From positions 62,001-126,000 of the forward strand of contig JAIYAE010000033.1 in NCBI GenBank assembly GCA_027489175.1: a stretch of 64,000 nt of DNA. The letters are read 5' to 3'. This DNA comes from Rhodobacter sp. (GTDB lineage Bacteria; Pseudomonadota; Alphaproteobacteria; Rhodobacterales; Rhodobacteraceae). Below, piece by piece: positions 44,678 through 53,184 of this stretch. The notes below the pieces were generated by a model. The model was not told the origin of the DNA, did no database searches, and was given only the letters and a program-made list of their open reading frames with translations. The translations under genes and the position numbers were made by a program. Every line of letters begins with the position of its first letter. The first letter of the stretch is position 1.

Positions 44678-45444
44678 CAGGTCCCCGGAAATTCTGGTTT
44701 GCGCTTGGCGCGGAAGGCGGCGACGCCTTCGGCCTTGTCCGCCGTGGCGGCGATGGCGGCTGAACCCAGCGCCTCGATCATCGCGGCACGGTCTTCGCCC
44801 GCCCCGGCGTGGATCATCGCCTTGGCAATCTCCACCGCGCGGGGCGAGAGGCTGGCTACACCGCCCGCAATCGCATGGGCCGCCGCGCGGGCGTCCACGG
44901 CCACCTCGGCCACAAAGCCGCAAGCCAACGCCCGCTCCGCCCCGATCCGCCGCCCGAAGAGGGCCATTTCCTTGACCACCCCCTCCGGCATCAGGCGCAC
45001 CAGCCGCTGCGTCCCCGACCAGCCCGGCACGATGCCCACGCCCGCCTCCGGCAGCGCCAAAGTCGCCCCCGGTACCATCACCCGGATGTCACAGGCCGCC
45101 GCAAGCTCCAGCCCCCCGCCAAACGCATGTCCGTTCAACGCCGCAATCGTGGGCTTGCTCAGCCGCGCCAGGCGATCAAACAGCCGATGCCCGCCGCGCA
45201 CCCAGGCCCGGGCAAACTCCTCCGGGGTCAGATCCCCCCAGGCGTTGATATCCGCACCCGAGCAGAAGGCGCGCTCACCTTCGCCCGTCACCACCACAGC
45301 CCGCACCTCGGCCAGCCCTTCGACCAGCTCCAGATGCCCGGCCATCTGGGCCAGCATCTCAACCGTGAAGCAGTTCAGCTTGGCCGGATTGTCCAGCCGC
45401 AGCTCGGCCACGCCTCCGGCGATATGCAGGCGCACCCCGGTCAT
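44677..45444 (-). CDS. Enoyl-CoA hydratase/isomerase family protein
   Basis: A 255-residue crotonase-fold enzyme acting on an acyl-CoA. Oxyanion-hole segments are FCSGADINAW and ALNGHAFGGGLELAAACD, and the acid/base Glu region is LPEAGVGIVPGWSGTQRLVRLMP. The start is ATG 45444, coupled to the CoA-transferase stop (ATGA). With the CoA-transferase it shows that a CoA thioester is an intermediate of the pathway. Confidence 0.9.
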   Translation of the reverse strand: MTGVRLHIAGGVAELRLDNPAKLNCFTVEMLAQMAGHLELVEGLAEVRAVVVTGEGERAFCSGADINAWGDLTPEEFARAWVRGGHRLFDRLARLSKPTIAALNGHAFGGGLELAAACDIRVMVPGATLALPEAGVGIVPGWSGTQRLVRLMPEGVVKEMALFGRRIGAERALACGFVAEVAVDARAAAHAIAGGVASLSPRAVEIAKAMIHAGAGEDRAAMIEALGSAAIAATADKAEGVAAFRAKRKPEFPGT

Positions 45445-47012
45445 GGCTGCCACCCCATCGGGCCTTCGGCCAGCAAGGACAGCGGCATCACCGTCGCGTT
45501 TTCGGCCACAGTCACCCGGCCCGCGCTTGCGCCCACGATATCCCGCGCCGGGTCGATCCCCGGCATGATCTCGGTCGCGACCAAGCCGGTGTCGGTCAGC
45601 CGGATCACGCAGCGTTCGGTGACGTAAAGCACCTCTTGCCCCTGCTCCCGCGCGCGGTTGCCGGAAAAGGTCACGTGTTCCACCGCTGGCACCATCTTGG
45701 CGAACTTGCCGGGGGCGGTCACCCGCACGCCGCTGGCAGACAACGCCACCTGCGCGCCCGCCTCAAACCACCCGGAAAACACGATCTTGCGCGCATGGGC
45801 GGTGATATCGACAAACCCGCCGCAACCTGCCGTCAGATAAGGCTTTTTCCCAAGCTTGGAGACGTTGACGTTGCCCTCGACATCCACCTCCATGAAGGAC
45901 AGGAAGGCCATGTCGAAGCCCGCGCCCTGAAAGTAGATGAACTGCTGCGGGCTGGGCACATAGGCATCGGCATTGCTGGCGCAGCCAAAGGCAAAACCAG
46001 TCAGGGGCATCCCGCCGACCGCGCCCTGCTCAATCGCCCAGGTCACCGCTTCGGGGTGGCCTTCCTCCAAGAGCACGCGCGGCACCATGGCGCTGATGCC
46101 GAAGCCAAGGTTCGCCGTCATGCCCCCGCGCAATTCCATCGCGGCGCGGCGGGCGATCACCTTTTCCACCCCGTGTTCGGCCAGCGCAAAGCTGGCCCAA
46201 GGCCGGATCACCTGGCCCGAAATCGCCGGATCATAGCGCGTCTCGGTCGTCTGGCGCTGATCGGGGTCCAGGACCACCATATCCACCAGATGCCCCGGCA
46301 CCCGCACGTCATGCGGGCGCAGCGATCCCTTCGCCGTCATCCGGCTGACCTGAGCGATCACCACCCCGCCATTGGTGCGCGTCGCAATCGCCTGCTCCAG
46401 GCCCCCCAGATAGGCCCCCTCATGCTCATAGGTCAGGTTGCCGCGTTCATCCGCCGTGGTGGCGCGCAGGATGCAGACGTTCGGCGCGATGTTGGGGAAG
46501 TGGAGCCAGGTTTCACCGCCAAACTCCACCCTTGCAACAATCGGTGCAGCCGCCGCGCGGGCGTTCATCGCGCAAGCTTCGCGGAGCGGATCGACAAAGG
46601 TCTGCAACCCCACCTTCGTCAGCACCCCCGGCCGCCGCGCCGCCGCCTCACGGTGCATGTCGAACATGATGCCCGAAGGGACGTTGTAAGCCGCCACCCG
46701 ATCCTCAACGATCATCTTCCAGATTTCCGGCATCGGCAGGTTGGACGAGCCTGAGGGGTAGGACCCTGCCAGCACCCGCGCAAGAAGCCCGTCCTGCGCG
46801 ATCCAGTCGATGCCCTTGACGCCGTACATGTCGCCCGCCGCAATCGGGTGCAGCGTGGTCAGGTCGCGCGGATGGCCCTCGGCCCGGAACCGCTCACCCA
46901 GTGCCTTCAGCACCAGATCCGGACAGCCAAGCGCCGAAGAGGAGGACACCGTCACCACCGCCCCATCCGGGATGCGCGCCACGGCTTCGGCAGGGGAGAC
47001 CAGTTTCGTCAT
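45441..47012 (-). CDS. CoA-transferase, family I, fused alpha and beta domains
   Basis: A 523-residue protein combining both family I CoA-transferase domains, as in propionate or acetate CoA-transferases and acyl-CoA:3-ketoacid transferases. Glycine-rich VVTVSSSSALGCPD starts the alpha half; GGMTANLGFGISAMVP and EQGAVGGMPLTG mark the beta half, the Glu in the latter being the likely catalytic residue that forms the glutamyl-CoA intermediate. It activates an organic acid of the pathway. Coupled to both neighbours. Confidence 0.88.
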   Translation of the reverse strand: MTKLVSPAEAVARIPDGAVVTVSSSSALGCPDLVLKALGERFRAEGHPRDLTTLHPIAAGDMYGVKGIDWIAQDGLLARVLAGSYPSGSSNLPMPEIWKMIVEDRVAAYNVPSGIMFDMHREAAARRPGVLTKVGLQTFVDPLREACAMNARAAAAPIVARVEFGGETWLHFPNIAPNVCILRATTADERGNLTYEHEGAYLGGLEQAIATRTNGGVVIAQVSRMTAKGSLRPHDVRVPGHLVDMVVLDPDQRQTTETRYDPAISGQVIRPWASFALAEHGVEKVIARRAAMELRGGMTANLGFGISAMVPRVLLEEGHPEAVTWAIEQGAVGGMPLTGFAFGCASNADAYVPSPQQFIYFQGAGFDMAFLSFMEVDVEGNVNVSKLGKKPYLTAGCGGFVDITAHARKIVFSGWFEAGAQVALSASGVRVTAPGKFAKMVPAVEHVTFSGNRAREQGQEVLYVTERCVIRLTDTGLVATEIMPGIDPARDIVGASAGRVTVAENATVMPLSLLAEGPMGWQP

Positions 47013-48010
47013 GCCGCAACCCCATAATCCACCACTTGCCGCAACCCGGTAGCCGCCGCCTGCCGCACGGCCAAAGCCACGGCCAAGGACGCGATCCCGT
47101 CGCGTCCATCCGCTGCCACCCGGCCCGTCCCAGCAACGGCAGCCAGAAAATCAGCCACCGCCTGGGCGTAAAGATTGTGGGTCGGGTAGGGGATGACCTC
47201 ACGCCCCTTGGCGGTGACCAGAACCACCTCACCCACCGGCTGTTGCGTCATCACGCCCGTCGCGAAGATCGACCCTTCGGTGCCATGCACCTCCAGCCCC
47301 GATCCAGCGAAGGCATGGGTAAAGCTTTCATGCGCCATGACCATCGCACCCGAGGGCATGGTCCAGACCGACATCACCGAATCCTCAACCCCGCGTCCCA
47401 TGCCCGAGGCGGTCATCTCGGCCACCACGGACACGGGGTCCTCGCTCAGGATGAAGCGCGCCACATCGGCGTCATGCACGGTGATGTCAGGGATCACGCC
47501 GCCGCCTGCGTCCGGGCTGTCGATCCGCCAGCCTTGCAGATGCCCGGGCAGGTGCACCGCATGGAATAGCCGCAAGGACAGCACCCGCCCAATGCGCCCC
47601 TCTGCCACCAACGCGCGGACCGTCCGATGGCTGCCTGAACAGCGCAGGTGGTGGTTGGTGGCAAATACCACGCCCTTACCTTTTGCCGCCGCGACCATCC
47701 CGGCCGCTTCGGCGACGGTCATGGCAAGGGGCTTCTCGCAAAGCACATGCTTGCCCGCCGCAATCGCCGCCAAGGCCTGCGCGTGATGCTTTTCGTTGGT
47801 GGATGAGATGTAGACCGCCCCGATGCCCGCATCCGCCAGCACCGCGTCAAGACGGGTCTCAGCCTGCGCAATCCCATGCGCGCGGGCAAAGTCTTCCGCA
47901 CGGCTTGCGGTGGTGCTTTGCACGACCTGCACCACCTGACCCGCCCCCCGCAAGGCGCCAATCATGTGCTCCGCCGCAATCGTGCTTGCCCCAACCAGCG
48001 CCCAGCGCAT
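47009..48010 (-). CDS. Gfo/Idh/MocA-family oxidoreductase
   Basis: The first gene of the operon: a 333-residue NAD(P)-dependent sugar or inositol dehydrogenase-like enzyme. N-terminal Rossmann fold (RWALVGASTIAAEHMI), the EKP motif Glu92-Lys93-Pro94 (HVLCEKPLAM) and a C-terminal GFO_IDH barrel (GGVIPDITVHDADVARF with the catalytic Asp/His pair). The ATG at 48010 has a GGGGGAA ribosome binding site; the operator/promoter region lies directly upstream. Confidence 0.92.
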   Translation of the reverse strand: MRWALVGASTIAAEHMIGALRGAGQVVQVVQSTTASRAEDFARAHGIAQAETRLDAVLADAGIGAVYISSTNEKHHAQALAAIAAGKHVLCEKPLAMTVAEAAGMVAAAKGKGVVFATNHHLRCSGSHRTVRALVAEGRIGRVLSLRLFHAVHLPGHLQGWRIDSPDAGGGVIPDITVHDADVARFILSEDPVSVVAEMTASGMGRGVEDSVMSVWTMPSGAMVMAHESFTHAFAGSGLEVHGTEGSIFATGVMTQQPVGEVVLVTAKGREVIPYPTHNLYAQAVADFLAAVAGTGRVAADGRDGIASLAVALAVRQAAATGLRQVVDYGVAA

Positions 48011-48021
48011 GATTCCCCCGC

Positions 48022-48060
48022 TTTTGGACCGTTCCAACATCGTTATGGAACGATCCAAAA
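48022..48060 (-). promoter_or_regulatory. Twin LacI-type operators upstream of the catabolic operon
   Basis: A 39-base near-palindrome with arms TTTTGGACCGTTCCA (48022-48036) and TGGAACGATCCAAAA (48046-48060), matching at 14 of 15 positions around a nine-base spacer. Each arm is itself a palindrome-like TGGA-NCGN-TCCA with a central CG, the LacI-family operator pattern, and the centres are 21 bases (two helical turns) apart. It probably binds the operon's own LacI regulator. Confidence 0.7.
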
Positions 48061-48068
48061 TCTGTCAA
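48042..48068 (-). promoter_or_regulatory. Promoter of the catabolic operon
   Basis: A perfect -35 TTGACA on the minus strand (48068-48063), with a weak -10 (CATAAC at 48047-48042 after 15 bases, or TAACGA after 17). One operator arm sits in the spacer and the other just downstream, an arrangement suited to repression. The -10 assignment is tentative. Confidence 0.5.
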
Positions 48069-48295
48069 CTGCCCAATACAGGCTTTGCCAATCACAAGGC
48101 TTGCGGGGCAGCGCAAAGGGGGCAGGGGGCGGTCCTTGTCTCAAACGCCCGACCGGACGGCCTTGCCGTTAGAGCCACGCCAACCCGATGTGCAGCATCC
48201 CAGCCCAAGCCGTTGTATTCAGTCAGCCCCCAGCCTGGCCCCAAGGGACCGCAACCTTCCCTCGCCGCGCAAGCTGTGCGATATACGCCGCCATC

Positions 48296-49285
48296 ATGAC
48301 CGCGCACCCCGCCCACCGCCTCTCCGTCGCTCCGATGATGGACTGGACCGACCGTCACTGCCGGTTCTTCCACCGCCAGATGACGCGCCGCGCGATGCTG
48401 TATACCGAGATGGTGACCGCCCCCGCCATCGTCCACGGCCCCAAGCCGCGCCTCTTGGACTATTCCGCGGCTGAGCACCCGGTTGCCCTGCAACTGGGCG
48501 GCTCAGACCCCTTGGAACTGGCCGCCGCGGTCCGGATCGCCCAACCCTGGGGCTATGATGAGGTCAACCTCAACTGCGGCTGTCCGTCCGACCGTGTGCA
48601 ATCGGGCTGTTTCGGTGCCGTCCTGATGGAGCGCCCCGCGCTGGTGGCCGATTGCGTCCGCGCGATGCAGGCGGAAACTGATGTGCCTGTCACGGTGAAA
48701 TGCCGGATCGGTGTCGATGACCAAGACCCCGAAACCGTCCTGCCGCATTTCATCGAGACGCTGGCCGGGGCAGGGGTCCGCCATGTCATCATCCACGCGC
48801 GCAAGGCCTGGCTGCAAGGCCTGTCCCCCAAGGAAAACCGCGAGATTCCGCCGCTGGACCACGCGCTTGTGCTGGCCATGAAAGCCAGGTTTCCAGAACT
48901 CACCATCTGCATCAACGGCGGCATCACCACGCTGGGTCAGGCAAAAGCCCTGCTGGATCAGGGCCTTGACGGGGTGATGATCGGCCGCGCGGCCTATCAT
49001 GATCCGGCCTCAACCCTGATCGGGGCGGATGCGCTGTGGGGCGATGCCTTCGCCCCGGATGCCATCGCCGTAGTGGACGCCATGCGCCCCTACATCGCCG
49101 CCCATCTGGCCAGCGGGGGCCGCCTGCACCAGATCACGCGTCACATGCTCGGCCTCTTCACCGGGCGTCCCGGCGCGCGGGCCTGGCGGCGGGTGCTGTC
49201 GGAAGGCGCAAGCCGCGACGGGGCCGGGCTTGACCTTCTGACCCGCGCCTTGGCTGAGGTTCAGGCAGCACCACTCGTCGTCTGA
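48296..49285 (+). CDS. dusA: tRNA-dihydrouridine synthase A
   Basis: An FMN- and NADPH-dependent enzyme reducing uridines at positions 20/20a in the tRNA D-loop. The 329-residue protein has RLSVAPMMDWTDRHCR, the catalytic cysteine motif NLNCGCPSDRVQSG (about 91-104), VKCRIGVDD, HARKAWLQGLSPKENR and NGGITT. The ATG at 48296 is used; upstream in-frame codons are unsupported. Its 3' end overlaps the MFS gene convergently by 25 bases. Confidence 0.95.
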   Translation: MTAHPAHRLSVAPMMDWTDRHCRFFHRQMTRRAMLYTEMVTAPAIVHGPKPRLLDYSAAEHPVALQLGGSDPLELAAAVRIAQPWGYDEVNLNCGCPSDRVQSGCFGAVLMERPALVADCVRAMQAETDVPVTVKCRIGVDDQDPETVLPHFIETLAGAGVRHVIIHARKAWLQGLSPKENREIPPLDHALVLAMKARFPELTICINGGITTLGQAKALLDQGLDGVMIGRAAYHDPASTLIGADALWGDAFAPDAIAVVDAMRPYIAAHLASGGRLHQITRHMLGLFTGRPGARAWRRVLSEGASRDGAGLDLLTRALAEVQAAPLVV

Positions 49286-50520
49286 CGCGCGCCCTGCCGC
49301 CCCAATGCCTGCTTGCGCGCCACCAGCCGCGACAACGCCAGCACCAGCGCACCGCAAACCGCAATCGCCCCCAGCATCGGCGTGGCCGTGCCGTCGAAGA
49401 ACGGCCCCGCCGCGACGATCATCAGCCCGCCCGCCAGCATTTGCAGCGTCCCGCCAAGCGAGGAGGCAAGCCCCGCAATGTCGCCATGGTCATCCAGCGC
49501 CATCACCATCGTCGTCGGGATGATCAGCCCCAGACATGCGTTGGCGGCAAAGAGCCCGACCATGCACAGCACCAGCCCGACCGCTCCGGTCAGCGCCAGA
49601 GCGAAAAGGCCGATGGTCAGCACGGCAAACCCGGCCGAGGCCAGCGCCATCACCTTCGGCGCGCCGTAGCGCTGGCCCAGTGGCCCCGCCGCCTGCGACG
49701 CCGCGAAGAACCCGATCGCATTGACCGCGAAGGCCAGCGAAAATCCGGTCGGTGACAGGCCGAAATCGCCCGTGTAGACAAAGCTCGCGCTGGCGATGAA
49801 GACAAAGAAACTCGCCAGGCCAAAGCCGCCAAGGAAGGTCAGTCCCATGAACAGGGGGTCGCGCAACAGCCGCCCCGCCCCGCGCCGCAGCACGCCAACG
49901 TCCAGCGGCTGGCGATCCGCAACCGCCAGAGTCTCGGGCTGAAAGCGTGCCAGGATCGTGACGCTTGCCACCGCCGCCACGACCAGCAGGGCGAAGATCC
50001 CCCGCCAGTCCCAGACCGCCATCACCCCTGACCCCGCCAAGGGCGCCAGCATGGGCGAGACCGAGATGACCATCATCACCGCCGCCATCAGCCGCGTCGC
50101 CGCTGGCCCGGTGTACATGTCCCGGATGATGGCACGCGGCACCACCATCAGGGACGCTCCGCCCAGACCTTGGACAAATCGTCCTACCAGCAGCCACTCC
50201 ACCGTCGGCGCAAAGGTGCAGATCAACGACCCCACCGTGAAGACCCCGATCCCGGCATAAAGCGGGGCCTTCCGGCCCGACCGGTCGGCCCAGGGCCCGT
50301 AGATCAGCTGCGCCAGACCAAAGGCGATGAAATAGGCCACGATGCTGCCCTGCATGCCTTGGATCGACGTGCCAAGGTCGGCGGCGATGACCGGCATCGC
50401 GGGCAGATACATGTCGATGGCAAAGGGTCCCAGAGCTGACAACAGCCCCAGGACCAGCGCCGGGCGCCAGATCGGGTCATTTGCCAGGCCATCTTCGGGC
50501 CGCAAGTTCTGGTCGGGCAT
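49261..50520 (-). CDS. Bcr/CflA family multidrug MFS transporter
   Basis: A 419-residue inner-membrane drug:H+ antiporter with 12 predicted helices: DMYLPAMPVIAADLG at the first helix, the A-motif-like YGPWADRSGRKAPLY between helices 2 and 3, and RAIIRDMYTGPAATRLMA. This matches the Bcr/CflA subfamily. Substrate unknown. The tail overlaps dusA. Confidence 0.9.
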   Translation of the reverse strand: MPDQNLRPEDGLANDPIWRPALVLGLLSALGPFAIDMYLPAMPVIAADLGTSIQGMQGSIVAYFIAFGLAQLIYGPWADRSGRKAPLYAGIGVFTVGSLICTFAPTVEWLLVGRFVQGLGGASLMVVPRAIIRDMYTGPAATRLMAAVMMVISVSPMLAPLAGSGVMAVWDWRGIFALLVVAAVASVTILARFQPETLAVADRQPLDVGVLRRGAGRLLRDPLFMGLTFLGGFGLASFFVFIASASFVYTGDFGLSPTGFSLAFAVNAIGFFAASQAAGPLGQRYGAPKVMALASAGFAVLTIGLFALALTGAVGLVLCMVGLFAANACLGLIIPTTMVMALDDHGDIAGLASSLGGTLQMLAGGLMIVAAGPFFDGTATPMLGAIAVCGALVLALSRLVARKQALGRQGARQTTSGAA

Positions 50521-50769
50521 GGCGCGTCCTTTTGGCTAAGCGGTGCTGTGGGCGGTTCTGCCAGGCGGGCAATCAGGGCCGGCACCATCTGGCAAGGCGC
50601 GACTTTTAGCGTCTGACGGGGAAAGTCACCAGCCCAAGTCCGGTTCCCCGGCGCACGATCCGAAGGCCGTCTGCGCACAGATCTCTGGCCCAGCGACCGG
50701 CCTTTCGCAGCCACTGGCGGCCCCGGCGGCGGCGGGCTATGTCAGGACGGTAACAGGAAAGCGCCCGCC

Positions 50770-51588
50770 ATGCCCGAACTTGCCAGCCTTTTGCCGATGG
50801 TCGCGGCCCTTGTCGTCATCGGTGCCTTTGCCGGGGTGATCGGCGGGCTCTTGGGCGTCGGTGGAGGCATCGTGCTGGTCCCGGCGTTCTTCTACGCCTT
50901 CGGGTCACTTGGCTATGGCGGCGATCAGCTGATGCAGATCTGTGTGGCAACCTCTATGGCCACCATCGTCATCACCTCACTGCGGTCGGTCAGCGCCCAT
51001 CACCGCAAAGGCGCGGTCGACTGGCAGGTGCTGCGCGGCTGGGGCCCGGGCCTCATCATTGCCGCAGCACTGGGAACATTTGTCGCCTCCCGCGTCTCCT
51101 CGGTCACGCTGCAGGCGGTGTTTGGCGGGCTTGCCGGGCTGGCTGGCCTCTGGATGGCCTTTGGCCGCGACAGCTGGCGCCTTGGCACCGCCATGCCGGC
51201 TGAGCCCGCGCGCAGCGCCCTTGCCGGCAGCGTGGGGTTCTTTTCGGCGATGATGGGCATCGGCGGCGGCACGTTTGGCGTGCCCCTGATGACGCTTTAC
51301 GCCATGCCGATCCACCGCGCCGTGGCCACGGCCTCGGGCTTTGGCGTGCTGATCGCGGTCCCCTCCGTGATCGGGTTCCTGCTTCTTCCGATTGCCAATG
51401 CGCCGCCCTACACGGTGGGGGCGGTCAACCTCCCGGCCTTTCTGGTCGTGATCGGCACCACGCTTTTGACCACACCCCTGGGCGTGCGGCTTGCCCATGC
51501 AATGAACCCCAAACCCCTGAAACGCGCCTTCGCGATCTTCCTCACGCTGGTGGCGCTCAACATGCTGCGCAAGGTCCTTGGGTGGTAA
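50770..51588 (+). CDS. TauE/SafE family sulfite/sulfoacetate-type exporter
   Basis: A 272-residue membrane protein with about eight helices: FAGVIGGLLGVGGGIVLVPAF in the first repeat and FFSAMMGIGGGTFGVPLM in the second, the duplicated motif of TauE/SafE. Sulfite or organosulfonate export is the family's best-known role; no sulfonate genes are adjacent. The next gene begins seven bases before its end. Confidence 0.88.
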   Translation: MPELASLLPMVAALVVIGAFAGVIGGLLGVGGGIVLVPAFFYAFGSLGYGGDQLMQICVATSMATIVITSLRSVSAHHRKGAVDWQVLRGWGPGLIIAAALGTFVASRVSSVTLQAVFGGLAGLAGLWMAFGRDSWRLGTAMPAEPARSALAGSVGFFSAMMGIGGGTFGVPLMTLYAMPIHRAVATASGFGVLIAVPSVIGFLLLPIANAPPYTVGAVNLPAFLVVIGTTLLTTPLGVRLAHAMNPKPLKRAFAIFLTLVALNMLRKVLGW

Positions 51589-52346
51589 CGGCGGCCCGCG
51601 ACAGCGCAGACCGGCTTGGCTGGCACCTGATCGGCCCGCACCCGGCGATCCGGGCCTGGGCCGAGGCGGCGCATGGCGCTGCCCTGCAGGTTCTTGCCAC
51701 GACCGATGAACCCTGGCGCTGCGGCGGCACCTGGTTTGTCGGCGTCGATGCCCTGCCAACCGCGCCGGACGGCAGCATCGGCGGCGCCGCCTTCCCTTGG
51801 GCCGCCTTGCCCCTTGCGCCCGAACCCCTGCACCCCGCGCAGCTGTCGGTGATCCGCCCCGGCTACCCCCAACCCTCGGCCGACGAATCCCCCGCCGCTT
51901 TCGCCTTTCGCCGCGACCGGGACGCGGCCCATCTCGACGGCCTTCTGCCCATCGGCCCTGAAAAGGCCCGCATGGTGAAAGAGCCCCATGCCTGGATCCT
52001 TGGCCTGCCCCTGGCCGACAGCACCGCCTCACCGCTGATCGTCTGGGAAGGCAGCCACCACATCCTGCGCGCGGCGCTCCTGAAGGCCCTGGCCGGTCAT
52101 CCCCCCGAAACCTGGGGCGACATCGACCTTGCCGCCCCTTACCAGGCCGCCCGGCGCGAGGTTTTCGCCACCTGCCGCCGCGTCCCGCTGCCAGTAAAGC
52201 GCGGCCAGGCCACGCTCCTCCACCGCCTGACGCTGCACGGCGTCGCGCCCTGGCAAGACGGCGACAACGCCCCGCCCGAAGGCCGGATGATCGCCTACCT
52301 GCGCCCGCTTCTGTCAGAGGTACAAACCTGGCTCACCGCCCCCTGA
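51582..52346 (+). CDS. Hypothetical protein, possibly PhyH-like 2-oxoglutarate dioxygenase
   Basis: A 254-residue soluble protein I cannot assign firmly. Residues AHLDGLLP provide a His-x-Asp, and GQATLLHRLTLHGVAPW near the C-terminus resembles the distal His region of phytanoyl-CoA dioxygenase (PhyH) enzymes, with RMIAYLRP after it as the possible 2-oxoglutarate Arg strand. That pattern is suggestive only. The start is GTG 51582, overlapping the TauE gene and preceded by AAGG. Confidence 0.6.
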   Translation: MVTAARDSADRLGWHLIGPHPAIRAWAEAAHGAALQVLATTDEPWRCGGTWFVGVDALPTAPDGSIGGAAFPWAALPLAPEPLHPAQLSVIRPGYPQPSADESPAAFAFRRDRDAAHLDGLLPIGPEKARMVKEPHAWILGLPLADSTASPLIVWEGSHHILRAALLKALAGHPPETWGDIDLAAPYQAARREVFATCRRVPLPVKRGQATLLHRLTLHGVAPWQDGDNAPPEGRMIAYLRPLLSEVQTWLTAP

Positions 52347-52350
52347 TTTG

Positions 52351-52392
52351 CTCTTTTGGGGAATACTTTAGGGGTTTGGGGATGAACCCCCA
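52351..52392 (-). repeat. Dispersed intergenic repeat, truncated copy C
   Basis: On the minus strand GGGGGTTCATCCCC then AAACCCC, AGTATT and CCCCAAAAG, matching the 3' third of copies A and B (GGGGGC-loop-GCCCCC, AAACCCCC, TATTT). It lies between two converging genes. Confidence 0.45.
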
Positions 52393-52462
52393 TTCGGAGG
52401 CAAGCAGGCCCCGGCCTGCGCAGCCGACCTAAGGACTCCGTGCCGCAAGGCACTCCGTCAGG

Positions 52463-52693
52463 TCAGCGCTCCAGCCGGCCCAGCCGCCCGCCGCGCCGCT
52501 TGGCCAGCATCGGCGCGCGCGACGGCAAGTCCGCCATCACCGAAGACCGTTCGTCATGGCTCAGCCGTGACCACTGGGTGATCTCGTCGATGGTGCGCAG
52601 ACAGCCAACACAGATCCGCGCCTCGGGGTGAACGACGCACAGCTTCACGCAAGGCGAGGCGATCTCGTCGCGCTTCCAGACGTCGTCCTTCAC
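52463..52693 (-). CDS. DUF1289 family protein
   Basis: A 76-residue protein with [19 protein letters not shown], the four-cysteine (C-x3-C...C-x2-C) signature of DUF1289, probably a small metal-binding domain, and [12 protein letters not shown] after it. Function unknown. It overlaps ruvX by four bases. Confidence 0.88.
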   Translation of the reverse strand: MKDDVWKRDEIASPCVKLCVVHPEARICVGCLRTIDEITQWSRLSHDERSSVMADLPSRAPMLAKRRGGRLGRLER

Positions 52694-53184
52694 TCGTGCC
52701 GCTCCCCGTCTGCTTGACGCACCATATGCGCCATCCGGTCCAGCGCGCCTTGCAGGATATAGCCTGCCGCCACCTGATCGATCACCTCTTTCCGACGCTT
52801 CCGCGACGTATCCGCCTCGATCAGTGCCCTTTCTGCCGCAACCGTTGAAAGACGCTCGTCCCAGAACCCGATCGGCAGTGGCGTCAGCTTCTCCAGATTG
52901 CGGGCAAAGGCTTGGGTCGCCTGCACGCGTGGCCCGGAGGATCCGTCCATGTTCAGCGGCAATCCCAGCACGATTCCCGCCGCCCCCCGCGCGGTCAGAA
53001 GCGCCAGCAGCCGGGTGGCATCCAGCGTGAACTTCTCGCGCCGGATCACCTCGACCGGGGTCGCCACCTGACGGCGCAGGTCCGACAGCGCCACGCCAAT
53101 CGTCTTGTCGCCGAGGTCCAGCCCGGCAATCGCCCGGTTCGGGGGCAGGGCGGCCAGAAACGCTTCAATCCCGGGCAGGATCAT
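52690..53184 (-). CDS. ruvX: RuvX/YqgF Holliday junction resolvase-like, pre-16S rRNA nuclease
   Basis: A 164-residue RNase H-fold nuclease (YqgF) implicated in 16S rRNA 5' processing and annotated as a Holliday junction resolvase. [16 protein letters not shown] carries the first acidic residue, [15 protein letters not shown] the second motif, and [15 protein letters not shown] with [12 protein letters not shown] the catalytic C-terminal region. It is coupled by four-base overlaps to ccmI upstream and DUF1289 downstream. Confidence 0.93.
   Translation of the reverse strand: MILPGIEAFLAALPPNRAIAGLDLGDKTIGVALSDLRRQVATPVEVIRREKFTLDATRLLALLTARGAAGIVLGLPLNMDGSSGPRVQATQAFARNLEKLTPLPIGFWDERLSTVAAERALIEADTSRKRRKEVIDQVAAGYILQGALDRMAHMVRQADGERHE

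Noticed and set aside
43025..45568. An 847-codon plus-strand frame opposite the aldehyde dehydrogenase and enoyl-CoA hydratase genes
   Set aside because: It is antisense to conserved enzymes, and its translation is low-complexity Arg/Pro/His without motifs.
48011..48295. An integration site or mobile element next to dusA, a common phage target
   Set aside because: No integrase, att-like direct repeat or foreign gene is seen around dusA; the gap holds only the operators and promoter of the catabolic operon.
50521..50769. A short gene or RNA in the 249-base gap between the MFS and TauE genes
   Set aside because: No frame with a plausible ribosome binding site and no clear folded element are visible.
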